In this document: positions 1 to 11,587 of the stretch, in pieces
Position numbering within the stretch: the stretch's first letter is position 1
Layout: each line of letters opens with the position of its first letter
Source of the DNA: Saxidomus purpurata
Taxonomy: Eukaryota > Mollusca > Bivalvia > Venerida > Veneridae
Assembly: GCA_022818135.1 (NCBI GenBank)
Contig: JAFMSR010000013.1
Location: 23,396,207-23,460,206 of the forward strand
Reading direction: 5' to 3'
Length of the DNA: 64,000 nucleotides
Notes under the pieces: generated by a model
The model's input: the letters and a program-made list of their open reading frames with translations, nothing else
What the model was told of the DNA's origin: nothing
Database searches by the model: none
Position numbers and translations under genes: made by a program

Positions 1-586
1 ACTTTTCTGTATATAAATTGTAAACGATGGACGCGTCACAATCCATTAATTTAAAATTAATGTAGTATGTCCTACAAAATCTGTATTTACAAATTACTTA
101 GTAGTACATATAATTCTCATATATGACCTACTTGAGACTTAACAATGCCAGCTATTATTAGTCTATCGTAAGTCACGTAACTTGGTATATCAGTTGACGT
201 ACACTGTACGTGCTGGAAAGTCTCGAAAAGAAAACATTAGTCGTTTGTCTCGTGCTTATATAGCATCACTAGAAATGGTTTTCGGTACAAGAGTTTGATG
301 TTTTGCAATCAGAGACCAGAGAGATCGGTTTGCTTTGCGTTTACGTTTTAGTGCAAATAATCAAAATAAAATACATTCATTATAGTACATTGGTAACTCT
401 TATCCGAAGTACACGAAATGCTAAATAGTATTTCAATAAATAGATTTGTTACAAAATAGTGATATCGTGATATACTGTGGCGGAGCCTTTGGTCCAATGA
501 TTTGGATATAAATTTTATCATCAGTTCATCAACTGGTATTTGTAAAATACGATAAGGCATCGCTATCGCTTTATGAAATAATTAAA
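1..586. other. AT-rich DNA, nothing recognised
   Basis: I see no domain-like reading frame, splice-site pair, terminal inverted repeat or tandem repeat here. It lies beyond the 3' end of the minus-strand lectin gene. I found no convincing AATAAA on the minus strand, so the transcript end is not located. Confidence 0.5.
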
Positions 587-655
587 GTGAGTGAGTGAGC
601 GAGCGAGCGAGCGAGCGAGCGAGCGCGAGAGCGAGAGCGAGAGTGAGAGAGAGAG
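587..655. repeat. GAGC/GA microsatellite
   Basis: A run of GAGT, then about eight GAGC/GCGA units, decays into GAGA. The plus-strand frame across it encodes only alternating Ser/Glu/Arg/Ala and is not a gene. Confidence 0.9.
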
Positions 656-741
656 CTATAAATCAATTTATACGTAAAATCTATGAAACACGCTTATTCA
701 ATAGTCTAGGACTAATTGATATGTTTTCGATGTATGCTCTT

Positions 742-1019
742 CTAGGTTTCGCAAACGAAACGAAGTTCCTTGGGACACCATCTATCAAACCAGAATACGC
801 TGTCCACAGTTAAACATCTAGGGAACCCTTTATCTAAAGGCCGATTCTTGAACCATTGTATTGGCCCATCCATTTGCATAATTTCTCCGTCAACAAATTT
901 CCAATGGATTGCGTTCGAATTGTGAAGACGTCCATCTACCCAGAATGTTTTATTTTTAAATTCTGAAAAATAATAATCTAAGATTGGTATTCTCAAAGAA
1001 ATATTATTTCTTACATTAT
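742..1019 (-). CDS. Terminal exon: C-terminal half of C-type-lectin-like domain
   Basis: The frame ends at a TAG (744-742) just after a typical CTLD ending, FVCET. Visible CTLD landmarks are WVDGR, GPIQWF, then Cys (PRC), WFDRWC and the final FVC. These supply three of the four core cysteines; the fourth is in the preceding exon. The canonical calcium/sugar motifs (EPN or QPD, and WND) are absent: WFDRW stands where WND is usual. Calcium-dependent sugar binding is therefore doubtful. The acceptor TTTGGTTTAG at 1021-1020 was chosen because it joins in phase (G+AT = Asp) with the donor at 4845. A second acceptor near 1073 would give a longer exon but breaks the frame. Confidence 0.75.
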
Positions 1020-4000
1020 CTAAACCAAAAAACCCATACAATTTGTCTGTCTGTAAGGCCGACAAAATGAACCTGTAATTTAAATCGAGATTTTGAATTC
1101 AATAACATTTTAACTGTTCCCATGTCAATTGTATGCTATAATAATACTTTCATTAAAATAGTTGCTTCTGTCCCTACCCCTCCGCCACACCTACCCCACA
1201 CCATGCAAAAAAAGCGAAAATGGTAATTATTTAAGTGAAAAACCAGATATTTCTAGTGCAAAACAAAAGTATATCGAGATTAACATTTACCTTTAATATC
1301 ATAAAAAATGTCTTAATCCCGTATTGTGGAGAAAAATAAAACATATGTTAAACGATTTTACACAATACTAACATTTGATCAATTTTATTTTTGAAGCCTA
1401 CAAATATGTCTTTCTTAACAATTTTTTTAAGACCACTTTTTAAAAACGCTTGACTGCTGTATGGCATATGCTACTTTTAACATAACTGGAGAGTTAACAA
1501 TCCTGAATTTTACTTAGTTTGACAGTATAACTCGTGGCATAATCCATTTGTAAATGTTACAATTGAAGGCATAATCCATTTGTAAATGTTACAATTGAAG
1601 GCATACTCCATTTGTAAATGTTACAATTGAACGAATAATTTTTTTAATGTTTTATGTATATGAACAAGTTAAAGTACAACAGTTACAATAAAGTATGATG
1701 TAACTACTTTTTACTACTGTATTGTGTCAACTTTATTATTTGTCAAAGGGACATAATAAAACAAGCTACAGAAGGTCTTTGTGTAGGTTTATCATAGAGA
1801 TTTGGAACAGGTAACTGAACAAGTAAATGCTATTAATGTTAATGTCATTGTTTATGCCTGTTTCCACACAAGGGCTAGGAGTAAAGAATAAAGACTATTC
1901 AATATAAACATGTAGTTTAAATGCAATTATCGTGGCGTGATAATAAAGATATTTTACAATGTTTCTAAACATATATCTATCTATGAAAATATGTTCGATA
2001 AAATTATTGTTTTGTGTTATTGTAGCAATCTAGGTCATAATATAACTATGACCAAGTAGCAATATAATTTGACCTTGATTTTAAATCGCACAGAGCATTT
2101 TGACACCTTGAATAATTTCCAAGTTGACTGCTTTGTCATATATGCAATAGCTTAGGAATAAGTGTTTTTAGAAGATGAGAAACATGTAGTATTTGACTGT
2201 CCCTTGTATTTCGATATTAGGAGTAAACTTTTACACGAAGCAAGTAATAGGTTTGAACATTTTGATGATCTGGAGACTGATTTGAAATTGAAACATCTAT
2301 TGTCAGACAATAAATAAATATTGTAGATTTAACTGCCAAAACCTGCTACCAAATGCCAGGAAAACGGAGAGAGAGCATTTACAGTAACTAAAATCATAGT
2401 AATTGATACATTATGAAAAGATATAGCTGTCCGTTCCTAATTAAGCACTGTTTTTAGCTCGACTATTCGGAGAATATGGAGAGCTATTACAGTCACTTGT
2501 GTGTCGGCGTCGGCGTCGGCGTTGCTTCTTTGGTTAAAGTTTTGCCTGCTAAGTACTATCATGCACATATCTCAGTAACCACTTATGATATTGACTTGAA
2601 ACTTTGTTCGTGTCTTTAGGGGTGTCATACAATCAAGGCAGATAACTCTTGAAAAAATTTAGTACAAATTATGGCCCTTGTTTGACTTTGAAAATTTGGT
2701 TAAAGTTTTGCCTGCTAGGTACTATCATGCACATATCTCAGTAACCACTTATGGTAGTTATATCAAACCTTGCAATAGTGTTCAGGGTAAATTTTGTATC
2801 AAACAATTAATTTACCAAAAATTAAATCTATAGTTATAGATTTTGACTTTTTTTATGATTCAACTTTCCTAGTTTATACTTAATAGTTAGCAGAATTTTG
2901 TTTTGCTATTACACTGATAAAAGTTTTGTTTTATTAGCAAACACCCACAATAGTCGAGCGTGCTGTCTTATGGACAGCTCTTGTTAATTGAATGATTAAT
3001 TAGGATATTAAGTAGTAATGGATAGAAGCCATTGCCTGTATATGATTACCTGGTAAAATGATTAGAACAATCTTAGTTTAAAATGTACACCATGCATGTA
3101 CTTCTGTGGTCACAGCTGATTTTAAGCGCTCTTGATACTAAAATGGCATTATCAGCCTGTTATTTATTATCTTACTCATGCTGGTGATTATAATCATGTT
3201 TAACAGGCTTGTTAACAATGTCTTTAGATATAAAGTAATGATTACTGATTTTTATTCCAGATATAGTATAGTCTGATAAAGTAATGATAAATGACAGTAT
3301 TATCTTCAGCTAGTCTGAAACTTTTAATTCATTTAAATAGAATTAATAGACCATTTTTAATATTGCAATATAGTACATGTATAACATGATATAAAGTATA
3401 GCATGTGATAATGTGTACTGTGTACTTTTTTATTGTCTCATAATTCTTGTTAGAATGGCAGACATGTTAGTCACTGTTTTTATATTGCATGAAATGTACA
3501 TTATGTGTGACATGTACACGCCGTATCGGCAAAACGCACTGGCTCGAATTTAACGATACTACTCCGACTAACGTATCGACAAGGCTCCGACGAAAAATGG
3601 CTGATTTACTTTCATACGCATTAATGTCCTAAACAGCCGACTAGCTACGGTCATGCAGGACAGAAAAGAGCGTTCCCTATAAGTATTCGTTTCTTTAGAA
3701 GTTGCGAACAACCTAAATTGCATGAATCTGTTATGATACTGCATCGCGTTTTTAAATCAGTCATTTTTCGTCGGAGCCTAGTCGGAGTAGTATCGTTAAA
3801 TTCGAGCCATTGCGTTTAGTCATATCTCTGATGGATTTTCCACGTCTTGGCCTCGAACTGTTTTCGAGCTTTGTGTAGCTTCTGCTCAGTTTCTACCGGA
3901 AATGTTGCCTCCCTATCGCTTCCTCCTTCACCATGCAGCCAATTGTTCAATTTCCAAAGCTTGTGTTGTCCATTCCAAAGTTGAGACGTGCAGATTTCTC

Positions 4001-7000
4001 ACTAGTGTTTCCGTCTGGTGTTTAGCTTGAAGGTTATAACCTTGGTAATTGCTTGCTGAACCTTAATTTTGTTATGGTTAGAGGTATGTGTGTGTGGGCC
4101 TCTCGCCTGGCTTCTTATAACAAATTCCCAAGTTCTTCCGTGTTTGGCCTGTAGTCTCTCCTAGACCCTGGAGGAATACTGATGTGTGCAGCGTTAAGGT
4201 GACATTTAATGTATGCGATGACTTGACCATCTACAGTTGTCATCCGCAAGACTCTTTCATGAACTCAATCATTTCCTATTTCTATGTACATGTAATTAAA
4301 TTGTGTTACTAAATGAAATATGCTGGTAAAATTAAGATGGGTGATAAATGAATTGATAAGATCTGTTAGGTGCTGATATAATTTCTGAGTGTTATCATTC
4401 GGTGAGGAAGTTGTGATGAAATCTACATTTAACTTTTACTCTGATGATACCATTTAGAGATATAAGTGCTTTCTACTTCTTCCTCATCTAGGAATTTACT
4501 ATCTGTATTTCACGCGAATCAGATGATAAAAGTTAGGTTATCCTATGACTAAGGAAAAATGAAAAGGTGAATAGTTCGAAAATAACTTAAGTCAAAACCA
4601 CGGTTCGTTAATACGACCCTTTCCCTGTAAACATGTATCTACATTAAATTTTCAAGTTAAAACTTTGAAGTCAATCTTAATAAATAATGCAAATATCGAC
4701 TCACTCAAAAATTACTCAACCTAGAGATATGGTTCTTACGCACACTGAATTCCTTGTTTTTGTCTCCTTTGATTTTGATCTATTCATAAGTGTGTAAGCT
4801 ATGTCCCGTAGTGACCTAGCAAAGTTAAATTTTAAAATATTTACCTTGACAGTCTTTTACAACGTGAAACAGGATATCTATTTTCCACGGTTCATTGAGC
4901 TTCAGAAGTCCTCTCATCCCTGAAGCAGAACAACTCTCAGAAGCATTCAAGAATGTTGTATTGGTCGTAGAGAACTGTATTGTGAATTCATTCGTCAGGG
5001 TTAACATTCCGTTATTTGATGGACATACTGGAACAGAAAGACACTTGTTAAATTACCGAGCGATACTTTTTAACAATTAGTATTCTTGTCTGGCTATTAA
5101 TAGATATTTGCATTATTTTGTATTGCAAAAGGTTAAAGTGTGCACTAGTGCCCTTCTTGAATAAAACATGTTTTTGTTTTTGTTTTAGGGAGGTAGAAGC
5201 AAAATATTGTAAATGTACATGTACATGTCACCAATATATAAAAGATAAAAGGAGATACAAGCCCAAGCCCTCGCTCTTTGATTTGTTAAATGTGTTCTTC
5301 AATAGCGATTCAAATGTTTTATTATTCAAACATCCTGTGGTTGATTTTGTGTTCTTTCTCATTCATGGTCGCAAAAAATTAAGTAATGTCGCTTTGTATG
5401 TCACTTTAGATTAGGATAACCCGTTGATTCGAATACACTGTTTTATCTAATTGAACTTGGACTTACATCAGCTACACTATATTTACAAAATTGATTTGTA
5501 TTCAAGACATTTAACAGTTCTTTTCAATTTATTGACATATTTCGTTACCGGAAACTCAAATATTGTTTCACTTAAATATACAAATATTTAAATGGATTAA
5601 GCAAGTTTTTGTCATAATTCTGTCTAGATACAAATCAACATTGGACTTCACCCACGACAAATAATTGCACGTGAATAAAACTGTCATGATACATTATTTA
5701 TTTTGTTACTTAAGATAGCGCTTTACCAAAGCTCACACTTAATTCGACATTTTCTTCTAACATTATTCGGCTGGCTTTTGACCCATCTTTTATACATCAA
5801 AAGTTATGAATGGAAGCGCGATGAATGGACTTTGTATGCGACCTTCTTCTTAAAATAGGCTGCCATTCACAATTAAGGTGTACATCGTTTATTATGCATA
5901 GTAACGGTTTAATAATAAAACTTGAATTTCGATTTTACTTAATTCGCAACTGGCTGTCTGCCATTTTGCGGATGCCGTACACGAGATTACTCCAACATCG
6001 GCCTGGTATCCAACGTTACAGGTGACAGATGCCGTTGCTCCGAATGTTGTATGATCTGCTTCATCTAGTGTCAATGTTCCGTTGTTTATCATCGGTAAAT
6101 CACCACAGTCTTTTATGAATAGAAACATTTGATTTTAGATTTAATATGTTCTTACGACATCGAACAGATAGAAAAAGAACAGAACTCAAAATAGATGATA
6201 AAGTAATTTCATAATAATTGTTGATTCTGTTATTTCTATGAAAGTCAAATCAATTACGACGTACATTCAATAGACGAAAAAAAAAACAAACATGAAACCT
6301 AATGGATAAAGTTTACATTGTTCATACCGGAATATTCTGTGAAATGTTTATAGCTAAATCGATGGGTCAGTCAAAAGAAGACTCGTACCCTTTGCCTGTA
6401 TTTTCAATACATACCGACAGGCTTGCAAGTAACTGTTTGGTTCCATTCTCCACTACTTAAGCACTCGATAACACCGGCAGCACCTTGCTGTCTATAGCCA
6501 TCGGGACAAAGAATACGTTTCCTTGCTCCCAAATACATCAGGTTTCCGAGGTAGCCTCCATGTTGAAGAGGTCCAAGTAGTGGGCATTCTATTACCACAA
6601 GCAGAACAAATGGATAACGTGTGTTCATTATGTTGCACGTTGTTCACGGCATTTAGAAGTCACATGATAAAACTTAGAATTTAGTTATTTATTATGTGAT
6701 TAAATAATTATCAACTAATTCATTTAAATACTGCGTACATGCCCGAACGAACATTCAATTTTAGGAAAACGACTGTTTAACATTATTATGCACATATCCT
6801 GGTCCAATATTTTGTAGGTCACGTAAGGATATTTCTATACACACCAATGCTACATTTTGTAGTTGTACAAATTTAATATTTTTTGATATGTGTTTATTCC
6901 CTGTCTGCTGACCTTTATAAATATGATGATAAAACATAAGTTACTACCATGGAAATACACTGCAAATGTTTTGAGATCCTTTTTTGTGATTATTGATATT

Positions 7001-9047
7001 GCATCATTTCTGTCAGCAAGAAGGGCTATTATAAGTTTTTCAGAGTCGTATGACCTATATGTACCCCTGACTGTTTCATGATACAATAAATAAAATAAGA
7101 CAAAAAGCTTCCTCAGTTACTGATAGTGAAAAACTTTATCCAATTAAAAATCATTTTGGGCTTTTGCAAGTTAAAAATGTTACCTTGGCAAAATCATCTT
7201 TTTAAGTGAAGTTTACCACAAAATTTCTATCGCCGACAGTACGGCCCTGGAAAATATCTATTGTAGCAGTTGGCATGCAAATATTTATGACAATCTGGGT
7301 TTTTCGCGGGGAAAAAACGATGTTAGTAAATGAAAAATTTAGGCACAGTAATTCAAGACATTCTTGACTTTTTCAGTTAACTATACTCGTTTTTTACAAT
7401 GTACCTGTCTTATCTGCATTTCGGATATTGCATTTCTACATTTTTACGTCCAGGACTCTACTGTTAACAAAGATGCGTGCGCAGAACGGTGTCTGGGAAG
7501 GAAATGGGTAAGGAAAACAACGTCACGAAAGTGACCGAAAATATATTGTTACCGAATATATATTGGATCGGATACAGTAATTCAGTCCATTGAATTGTAC
7601 TTCAAAACTAGTTAAAAAGTTTTCTAACCTTTACGTGTACAAGTTGAGGAACTTCCGGGGCTGCAAACTTCCCAATCTTCACAGCTGCATTCCTTGTTAT
7701 AAAGTAATTTTTTTATATACTTTTATATCAAAATGTTTAATTATTAGACGGTGTGTAGAACGCTTGAAAATTACAACCATGCATTCTATGCCCTTTAAAC
7801 GTCAAATAGTAAGCCCCTGGTGAGTATATTTTTCAGCATGCAGTTGTTGTATTGTATTTAAGAATGAACACGAAACCATGTTATGTAATTCAGACTTTGG
7901 CAAGAATGAAGTACCGATTTACATTCATGCTACATCAGAACGAAAACGGTTTTGTGCCAAATTATTGCTTAAGCATATATTTATACAATTTCAATTTGAA
8001 AATATGTTTTCTGTACGCATCTTCTATCTCAAAGTTTGAGCATCTGAATCCGGTATAAGAATATTCAGGAAGAAGATAACAGTTGTGCATAGTTTCTAGA
8101 ATGACAAAAAAGGATATATATACTGTCTCTATGTGTATGTCTACGAAACAAACTCTAACGGTGTCAAACGATGTCTTATAGAGCGATGAAACAAGTGTAT
8201 GCTTAGCAAGTTGATTTCGTCATCTTACATTAAGCTCTGTGATGTCAATAACAAGAGACAGTCTATTTCACGGTGGGGAATCACATGATCAAAATAATCT
8301 CTCAACAAAAGTAAATAGTATGAAAAATGGTTTAAAATAATGAAAGCTGTTCAGCGTGTGATTATAAAAAGTAGCCTATCTTATAACAACTTTTACGTAT
8401 TCTAGAACTACTCAGGTCTCAATAACAATCACCTTCTGATTGTGCTAAACACTTCAAAAATAAATAAGTTTAGTGCACTGAAGTGTTTCGTACAATCGGA
8501 ATGAGACTATGATTGAGACCTATGTAGTTCTAGATTACAGTAATGTCGCCGTAAGATAGGCTACATTTCATATTTAAATCTAAACAACTTTCATTAATTT
8601 TTAACATTTTCATAGATTTATTTTTGTTTAGAGATTATTTTGATCATGTGATTCCCCACCGTGTATTTTTAAGCAAATAATTATTATGCATCACTGTTTT
8701 TGTGTCCTTAAAATAGTTTTCATGGAAAAGTTATTTACCTGCCTTCCACCCATGTCTTCCCTGTTTATAAAGAAACAACGACTATCGCTGACGCCCGAAG
8801 AGTTCCAACCAGTGTGAAGCTCGCAGTGATGAAGTGGCATTTTATATCCAATAACTTGACAATGTGGTCTAACTGTACATTCGTGTACACACCGATCAAC
8901 AGAAATATTCACCAGTACTAAGAAAGATGAATTTGTTGGTGGGCATACATTCCATTTGCTAACTTTATAGCTATTGTTCAATAGTGCCTCACTTTTTAAA
9001 TTAAACAGCAAAAAGTTAAAAGTCAGAAAGATTTCTATTCTTTTCAT
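742..9047 (-). CDS. Secreted PAN / sushi / sushi / C-type-lectin-like protein (multi-exon gene)
   Basis: I assemble this gene from five exon-like segments on the minus strand: 9047-8739 (signal peptide and PAN-like), 6588-6415 (sushi 1), 6109-5939 (sushi 2), 5027-4845 and 1019-742 (two halves of a C-type-lectin-like domain, CTLD). The last four segments join consistently in phase 1 with AG acceptors and GT donors. The first segment ends on a GTAAAT donor in phase 0, which does not match sushi 1, so a small linking exon or another donor is missing. By family knowledge, sushi and CTLD modules make extracellular recognition proteins. Mollusc lectin-like proteins of this type are secreted and are usually linked to innate immunity. 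The ligand cannot be read from the sequence. Intron sizes (about 2.2, 0.3, 0.9 and 3.8 kb) are inflated by mobile elements. Confidence 0.72.
1536..1631. repeat. Three tandem 32-bp units
   Basis: Three nearly identical units start at 1536, 1568 and 1600, each reading GGCATAATCCATTTGTAAAT followed by GTTACAATTGAA. Only the third carries a change (ATAATCC to ATACTCC). They lie in the long intron that splits the CTLD. Confidence 0.92.
2171..2317 (+). pseudogene. LINE retrotransposon ORF2, extreme C-terminal fragment
   Basis: A 48-codon open segment, followed by TAA, resembles the C-terminal tail of Jockey/CR1-type non-LTR retrotransposon ORF2 proteins. It reads EDEKHVVFDCPLYFDIRSKL, matching the family pattern in which E-x-H-x(4)-C-P-x-Y precedes R-x-K/L, and ends in a KLKHLLS-like stretch. 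Everything upstream is absent or unrecognisable, as expected for a 5'-truncated LINE. It sits antisense in the last intron of the lectin gene. Confidence 0.6.
2450..2985. mobile_element. Tandem-core element, family A, copy 1 (two 166-bp core starts)
   Basis: The element begins TTTTTAGCTCGACTATTCGG. GCTCGACTATT (2457-2467) is matched exactly by its inverted complement AATAGTCGAGC (2949-2959). Just inside the 5' end, TATTC-gga-GAATA can form a hairpin. The core starts at 2531 and 2697, a 166-bp period. After the 3' inverted motif comes the hairpin GCTGTC-ttatg-GACAGC (2962-2978), then TCTTGTT. The structure matches known DINE-1/Helentron-derived or bivalve pearl elements: subterminal inverted repeats, tandem core, 3' stem-loop. 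There is no coding capacity. Confidence 0.85.
3532..3817. mobile_element. 286-bp MITE with ~70-bp terminal inverted repeats
   Basis: The left end reads AAACGCACTGGCTCGAATTT and continues through AACGATACTACTCCGACTA. The right end is its near-exact inverse (AAACGCAATGGCTCGAATTT when read from the right). The arms also share GGCTCCGACGAAAAATG and then GATTTA. No clear target duplication is seen. It lies in the intron splitting the CTLD. Confidence 0.85.
3818..4844. other. Intron sequence, no further feature seen
   Basis: Moderately AT-rich sequence between the MITE and the first CTLD exon. I see no tandem repeat, inverted repeat or domain-like frame. Confidence 0.4.
4845..5027 (-). CDS. Exon: N-terminal half of C-type-lectin-like domain
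   Basis: The acceptor TTCTGTTCCAG (ends 5028) leads into TA-TGT-CCA, giving CPSNNGMLTLTNEF and later ASESCSASGMRGLLKLNEPW. This is the CTLD first-helix and second-strand region (A-S-E-x-C-x-A-x-G then LL/L). The donor is CAA-G|GTAAAT at 4845/4844, phase 1. It joins in frame to the exon starting at 1019 and, upstream, to sushi 2 (A+TA = Ile). Confidence 0.75.
5939..6109 (-). CDS. Exon: sushi (CCP) domain 2
   Basis: This is a complete CCP module in one symmetrical phase 1-1 exon of 171 nt. The four cysteines are DCGDLP, VTCNVGY, ISC and ASCE. The usual G-x-x-Y between C2 and C3 and the Trp before C4 (KWQTASC) are present. Acceptor CATAAAAG (ends 6110); donor TTAA|GTAAAA (5938-5937). The CCP fold is a disulfide-stapled extracellular beta module found in complement regulators and lectins. 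Confidence 0.88.
6415..6588 (-). CDS. Exon: sushi (CCP) domain 1
   Basis: A second CCP module in a phase 1-1 exon of 174 nt. The four cysteines are ECPLLGP, ILCPDGYR, IECLSSGEW and VTCKP, with NGT-type Trp spacing (GEWNQTVTC). Acceptor GGTAATAG (ends 6589); strong donor G|GTATGT (6414-6413). An N-glycosylation sequon (NQT) sits just before the last Cys. It is paired with the CCP exon 0.3 kb downstream, consistent with ancient exon duplication. Confidence 0.88.
6589..8268. other. Intron between PAN-like exon and first sushi exon
   Basis: Mostly AT-rich sequence. The PAN exon ends in phase 0 and sushi 1 starts in phase 1, so a short linking exon would be expected here. I could not find one with good splice sites and a convincing peptide. 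Confidence 0.4.
8269..8663. mobile_element. 395-bp palindromic (foldback) MITE
   Basis: Nearly the whole element is an inverted repeat. CACGGTGGGGAATCACATGA at the left equals the inverse of the right end. Homology continues inward through GATCAAAATAATCTCT, GTAGCCTATCTTA, TAGAACTAC, AGGTCTCAAT and AAACACTTC to a centre near 8465. TATTT flanks both ends, a possible 5-bp target duplication. A transcript from either strand would fold into a hairpin of about 190 bp. It lies in the first intron of the lectin gene. Confidence 0.9.
8739..9047 (-). CDS. First exon: signal peptide and PAN/apple-like domain
   Basis: I start at ATG 9047-9045 (MKRIEIFLTFNFLLFNLKSE) because it gives a short basic start, a hydrophobic core at residues 6-17 and a plausible cleavage near residue 21. 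An in-frame ATG at 9089 would bury that signal. Residues 32-99 carry six cysteines at 35, 53, 57, 63, 75 and 91. The spacing SVDRCVHECTVRPHC then CELH resembles PAN/apple domains (CxxxC followed by C and CxLH). NxS/NxT sequons are present at Asn24, Asn47 and Asn82. The donor GGCAG|GTAAAT ends the exon in phase 0, not matching sushi 1. An alternative donor ATGG|GTGGAA would match in phase but is weak. Confidence 0.65.
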
Positions 9048-9790
9048 GATACTAATTTGTCTTATATGAGATTTTGTTGGAATGTTCACTAGTCCCTGTG
9101 TCTCTTGACACTGTAGACCTGTGTGTTTGCGTTTCAGTATAACTTTGAATACAATATCAGTATTTTTTTAAATTACCATACATCGACCAAACAGTGCTCC
9201 ATGATTATATTACAATTTTTTATGCGAAGCTCCATTGATCGAAAAAAATTGTCATTCTAAGAACTTGAACAAGCTGCACCCAACAAATTATCACACGAAA
9301 ATGCTTTGATTAAACGCAAAAATGCAAGCTCATGAAGCCATTCATTAAAACTAAAAAAGCTGTTTAAAGAACAAGAAAATGAGTTTCCATTTCTTGGTAT
9401 TAGTGGAAGATGTATATCAAGGGGAAGTAACATGTCTATAAACTTGTCCAAAGTAGATACTTGCCAGTCAACCGCAACAGAAAGTTATTTCTATAATTGC
9501 ACATGTAGCAATATTTGAATTTCGGAAGAAGTTCCACAATCTGTGAAAAATTGGGCTCTAAGGGGTTAATACACATACAACATTCAAATGAGCTCTTCTC
9601 CTTAAAGAACTATGGTAAATCAATACTATATCACGGTGATCAATAAGTACTTGAAAGAATAAAAAAAATATTTGTAAATATGGTATATCAACAGTAAAAT
9701 TATTTTAAAAGACTTTTGTTTAGGGACATGAATGTATTTGATTGTTAATGATTTAAACGGACACTTATTGTAGCTGCGTGCATAGGTAGT
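9048..9790. other. Upstream region of the lectin gene, nothing firm
   Basis: AT-rich sequence between the lectin signal-peptide exon and the foldback arm. A 64-codon minus-strand frame (9451-9257) has no recognisable domain or flanking splice sites. I saw no clear TATA-type promoter. Confidence 0.4.
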
Positions 9791-9949
9791 AGTGTAGCAA
9801 ATACCCTGTGGTTGAAAACACCTAACCGGTCTATAAAATCTAACAATGAGTGTCATGTATCAAAATGTTCAGCAGGCTCTGGAAAATACGAAACGGAAGT
9901 TCATTTTTACCAAAATGGTTGGAGTCGACAGAAATCCAAGATGGCGTCC

Positions 9950-11330
9950 AAGATGGCCGCCATAATGTAGAAAACAAGCAAATATACCTTTTTCTGTCAC
10001 TACTTTGTCGTGTATGTACAGATTAACACCAAATCTGTTTTATTTTCACTTCACATTAGATCTCTTTATAAATTTGATCTCATGGTTATTCTTAATTATA
10101 GAGGTCAAGGCCAAACTCAAGGTCAAAGGTCAAATTTTGTGAAAATTGGGACATTCGGATACATATTTTTCTATGTAACAATCCTAATATGAAACATATC
10201 AACATTAATTATTCACCAAAATTTACAACAATGTATATTCTTCAAATTATTAGCACTGTATAGTTCAGATATGTTGTTGCCATGGAAATCCTAGATGGCA
10301 TCCAAAAAGGTTGCCAAAATTGAGAAAACAAGCAAGTATACCCTTTATTTGCTACTACTTTGTCATTTATGTACATATAAACACCAAATCTGTTTTGTTT
10401 TCACTTCACATTAGTTCTCTTTAAACACTTGTAATCATGGTTATTTTAAGTTATAGAGGTCAAGGTCAAACTCAAGGTCAAAGGTCAAATTTTGTGAAAA
10501 TTGGACATTCCGATACATATTTTTCTATGTTACATTCCTTATATGAAACATATCAACATTAATTTTTCACCAAAATTTACAACAATTTAATGCTTTGAAT
10601 TATTAGCACTGTTCAGTTCAGATATGTTGTTGCCATGGTAATCCAAGATGGCGTCCAAAAAGGTCGTCAAAATTGAGAAAACAACCAAATATACCCTTTA
10701 TTTGCTACTTCTTTGTCATTTATGTACAAATTAACACCAAATCTGTTTAATTCTCACTTCACATTAGTTTTCTTTAAAAAATTGTAATCATGGTTATTTT
10801 AAGTTATAGAGGTCAAGGTCAAACTGAAGGTCAAAGGTCAAATTTTGTGAAAATTGGACATTTGGATACATATTTTTCTATGTTACATTCCTAATATGAA
10901 ACATATCAACATTAATTATTAACCAAAACAAAAACGATGTACATTTTTCAAATAATTTCCACAGTTGGGCTTAGATATGTTGTTGCCATCGATATTTTGT
11001 TGCCATAGTAATCCAAGATGGCATCCAAAAAGGCCGCCAAAATTAAGAAAAATTCCAAATATACCCTTTACCTGCCACTACTTTTTCTGGTATGTACAGA
11101 TTGATAACAAATCTATTTTATCTTTACTTTACACAAGTTCTCTTCAAATATTTACTCATGACCATTTTTAATTGTAAAGTTTGTCAAACCATGGTCAAAT
11201 TCAAGGCCAAATGTTAAATTTGTGAATATTGGACATTTGGCAAGGCGTTTTTCTTTGTTACATTCCTGATATGAACCATATCAACAGTAATAATCTGACA
11301 AAATTTACAAGTTTTAAGTTTTATTTCTGA
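9950..11330 (+). repeat. Left foldback arm: about four tandem 354-bp units
   Basis: The landmark GAGGTCAAGGTCAAACTCAA starts at about 10101 (GGCC variant), 10456 and 10809, with a decayed copy near 11176; the spacing is 355 and 353 bp. Each unit also carries CCATGGTAATCCAAGATGGC, a GAGAAAACAA stretch and AACACCAAATCTGTTT. Units decay toward the interior. Confidence 0.9.
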
Positions 11331-11587
11331 TCAAGGCTTATTACAAGCATTGGATCATATCCTATATCCTAAGCTACAATAAACATGTGATATTTTGAGG
11401 AACAAGTACCCTTTTCTGTATATCATAGATATAAATGTAGATTTCTGTGCAATACCTTTATAGAGTTCAATTTAGGAGAATGAGTCAATTTTTGAAATGG
11501 GATGAAATAGTTTTACAAAATGAGGCAAGTTTTACCAGTTTAGTTTTGTTACTGCAATTATGTTTTACAAATATTTGGCACTGCGAT
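11331..11587. other. Foldback interior, left side, no feature
   Basis: AT-rich DNA between the inner edge of the left arm and the hairpin-rich repeat. No gene or repeat recognised. Confidence 0.4.

Noticed and set aside
595..813. Plus-strand frame rich in Ser/Glu/Arg/Ala
   Set aside because: Generated by the GAGC/GAGA microsatellite; overlaps the lectin terminal exon on the other strand.
5118..5414. 98-codon plus-strand frame with Cys-rich start
   Set aside because: Lies in a lectin-gene intron, no domain, no splice support; length is within chance for AT-rich DNA.
7440..7512. Plus-strand peptide VNKDACAERCLGRKW resembling a PAN-domain core, followed by a GTAAGG donor-like site
   Set aside because: Only one short motif on the strand opposite the lectin gene, no acceptor at a fitting distance and no partner exon; kept as a curiosity only.
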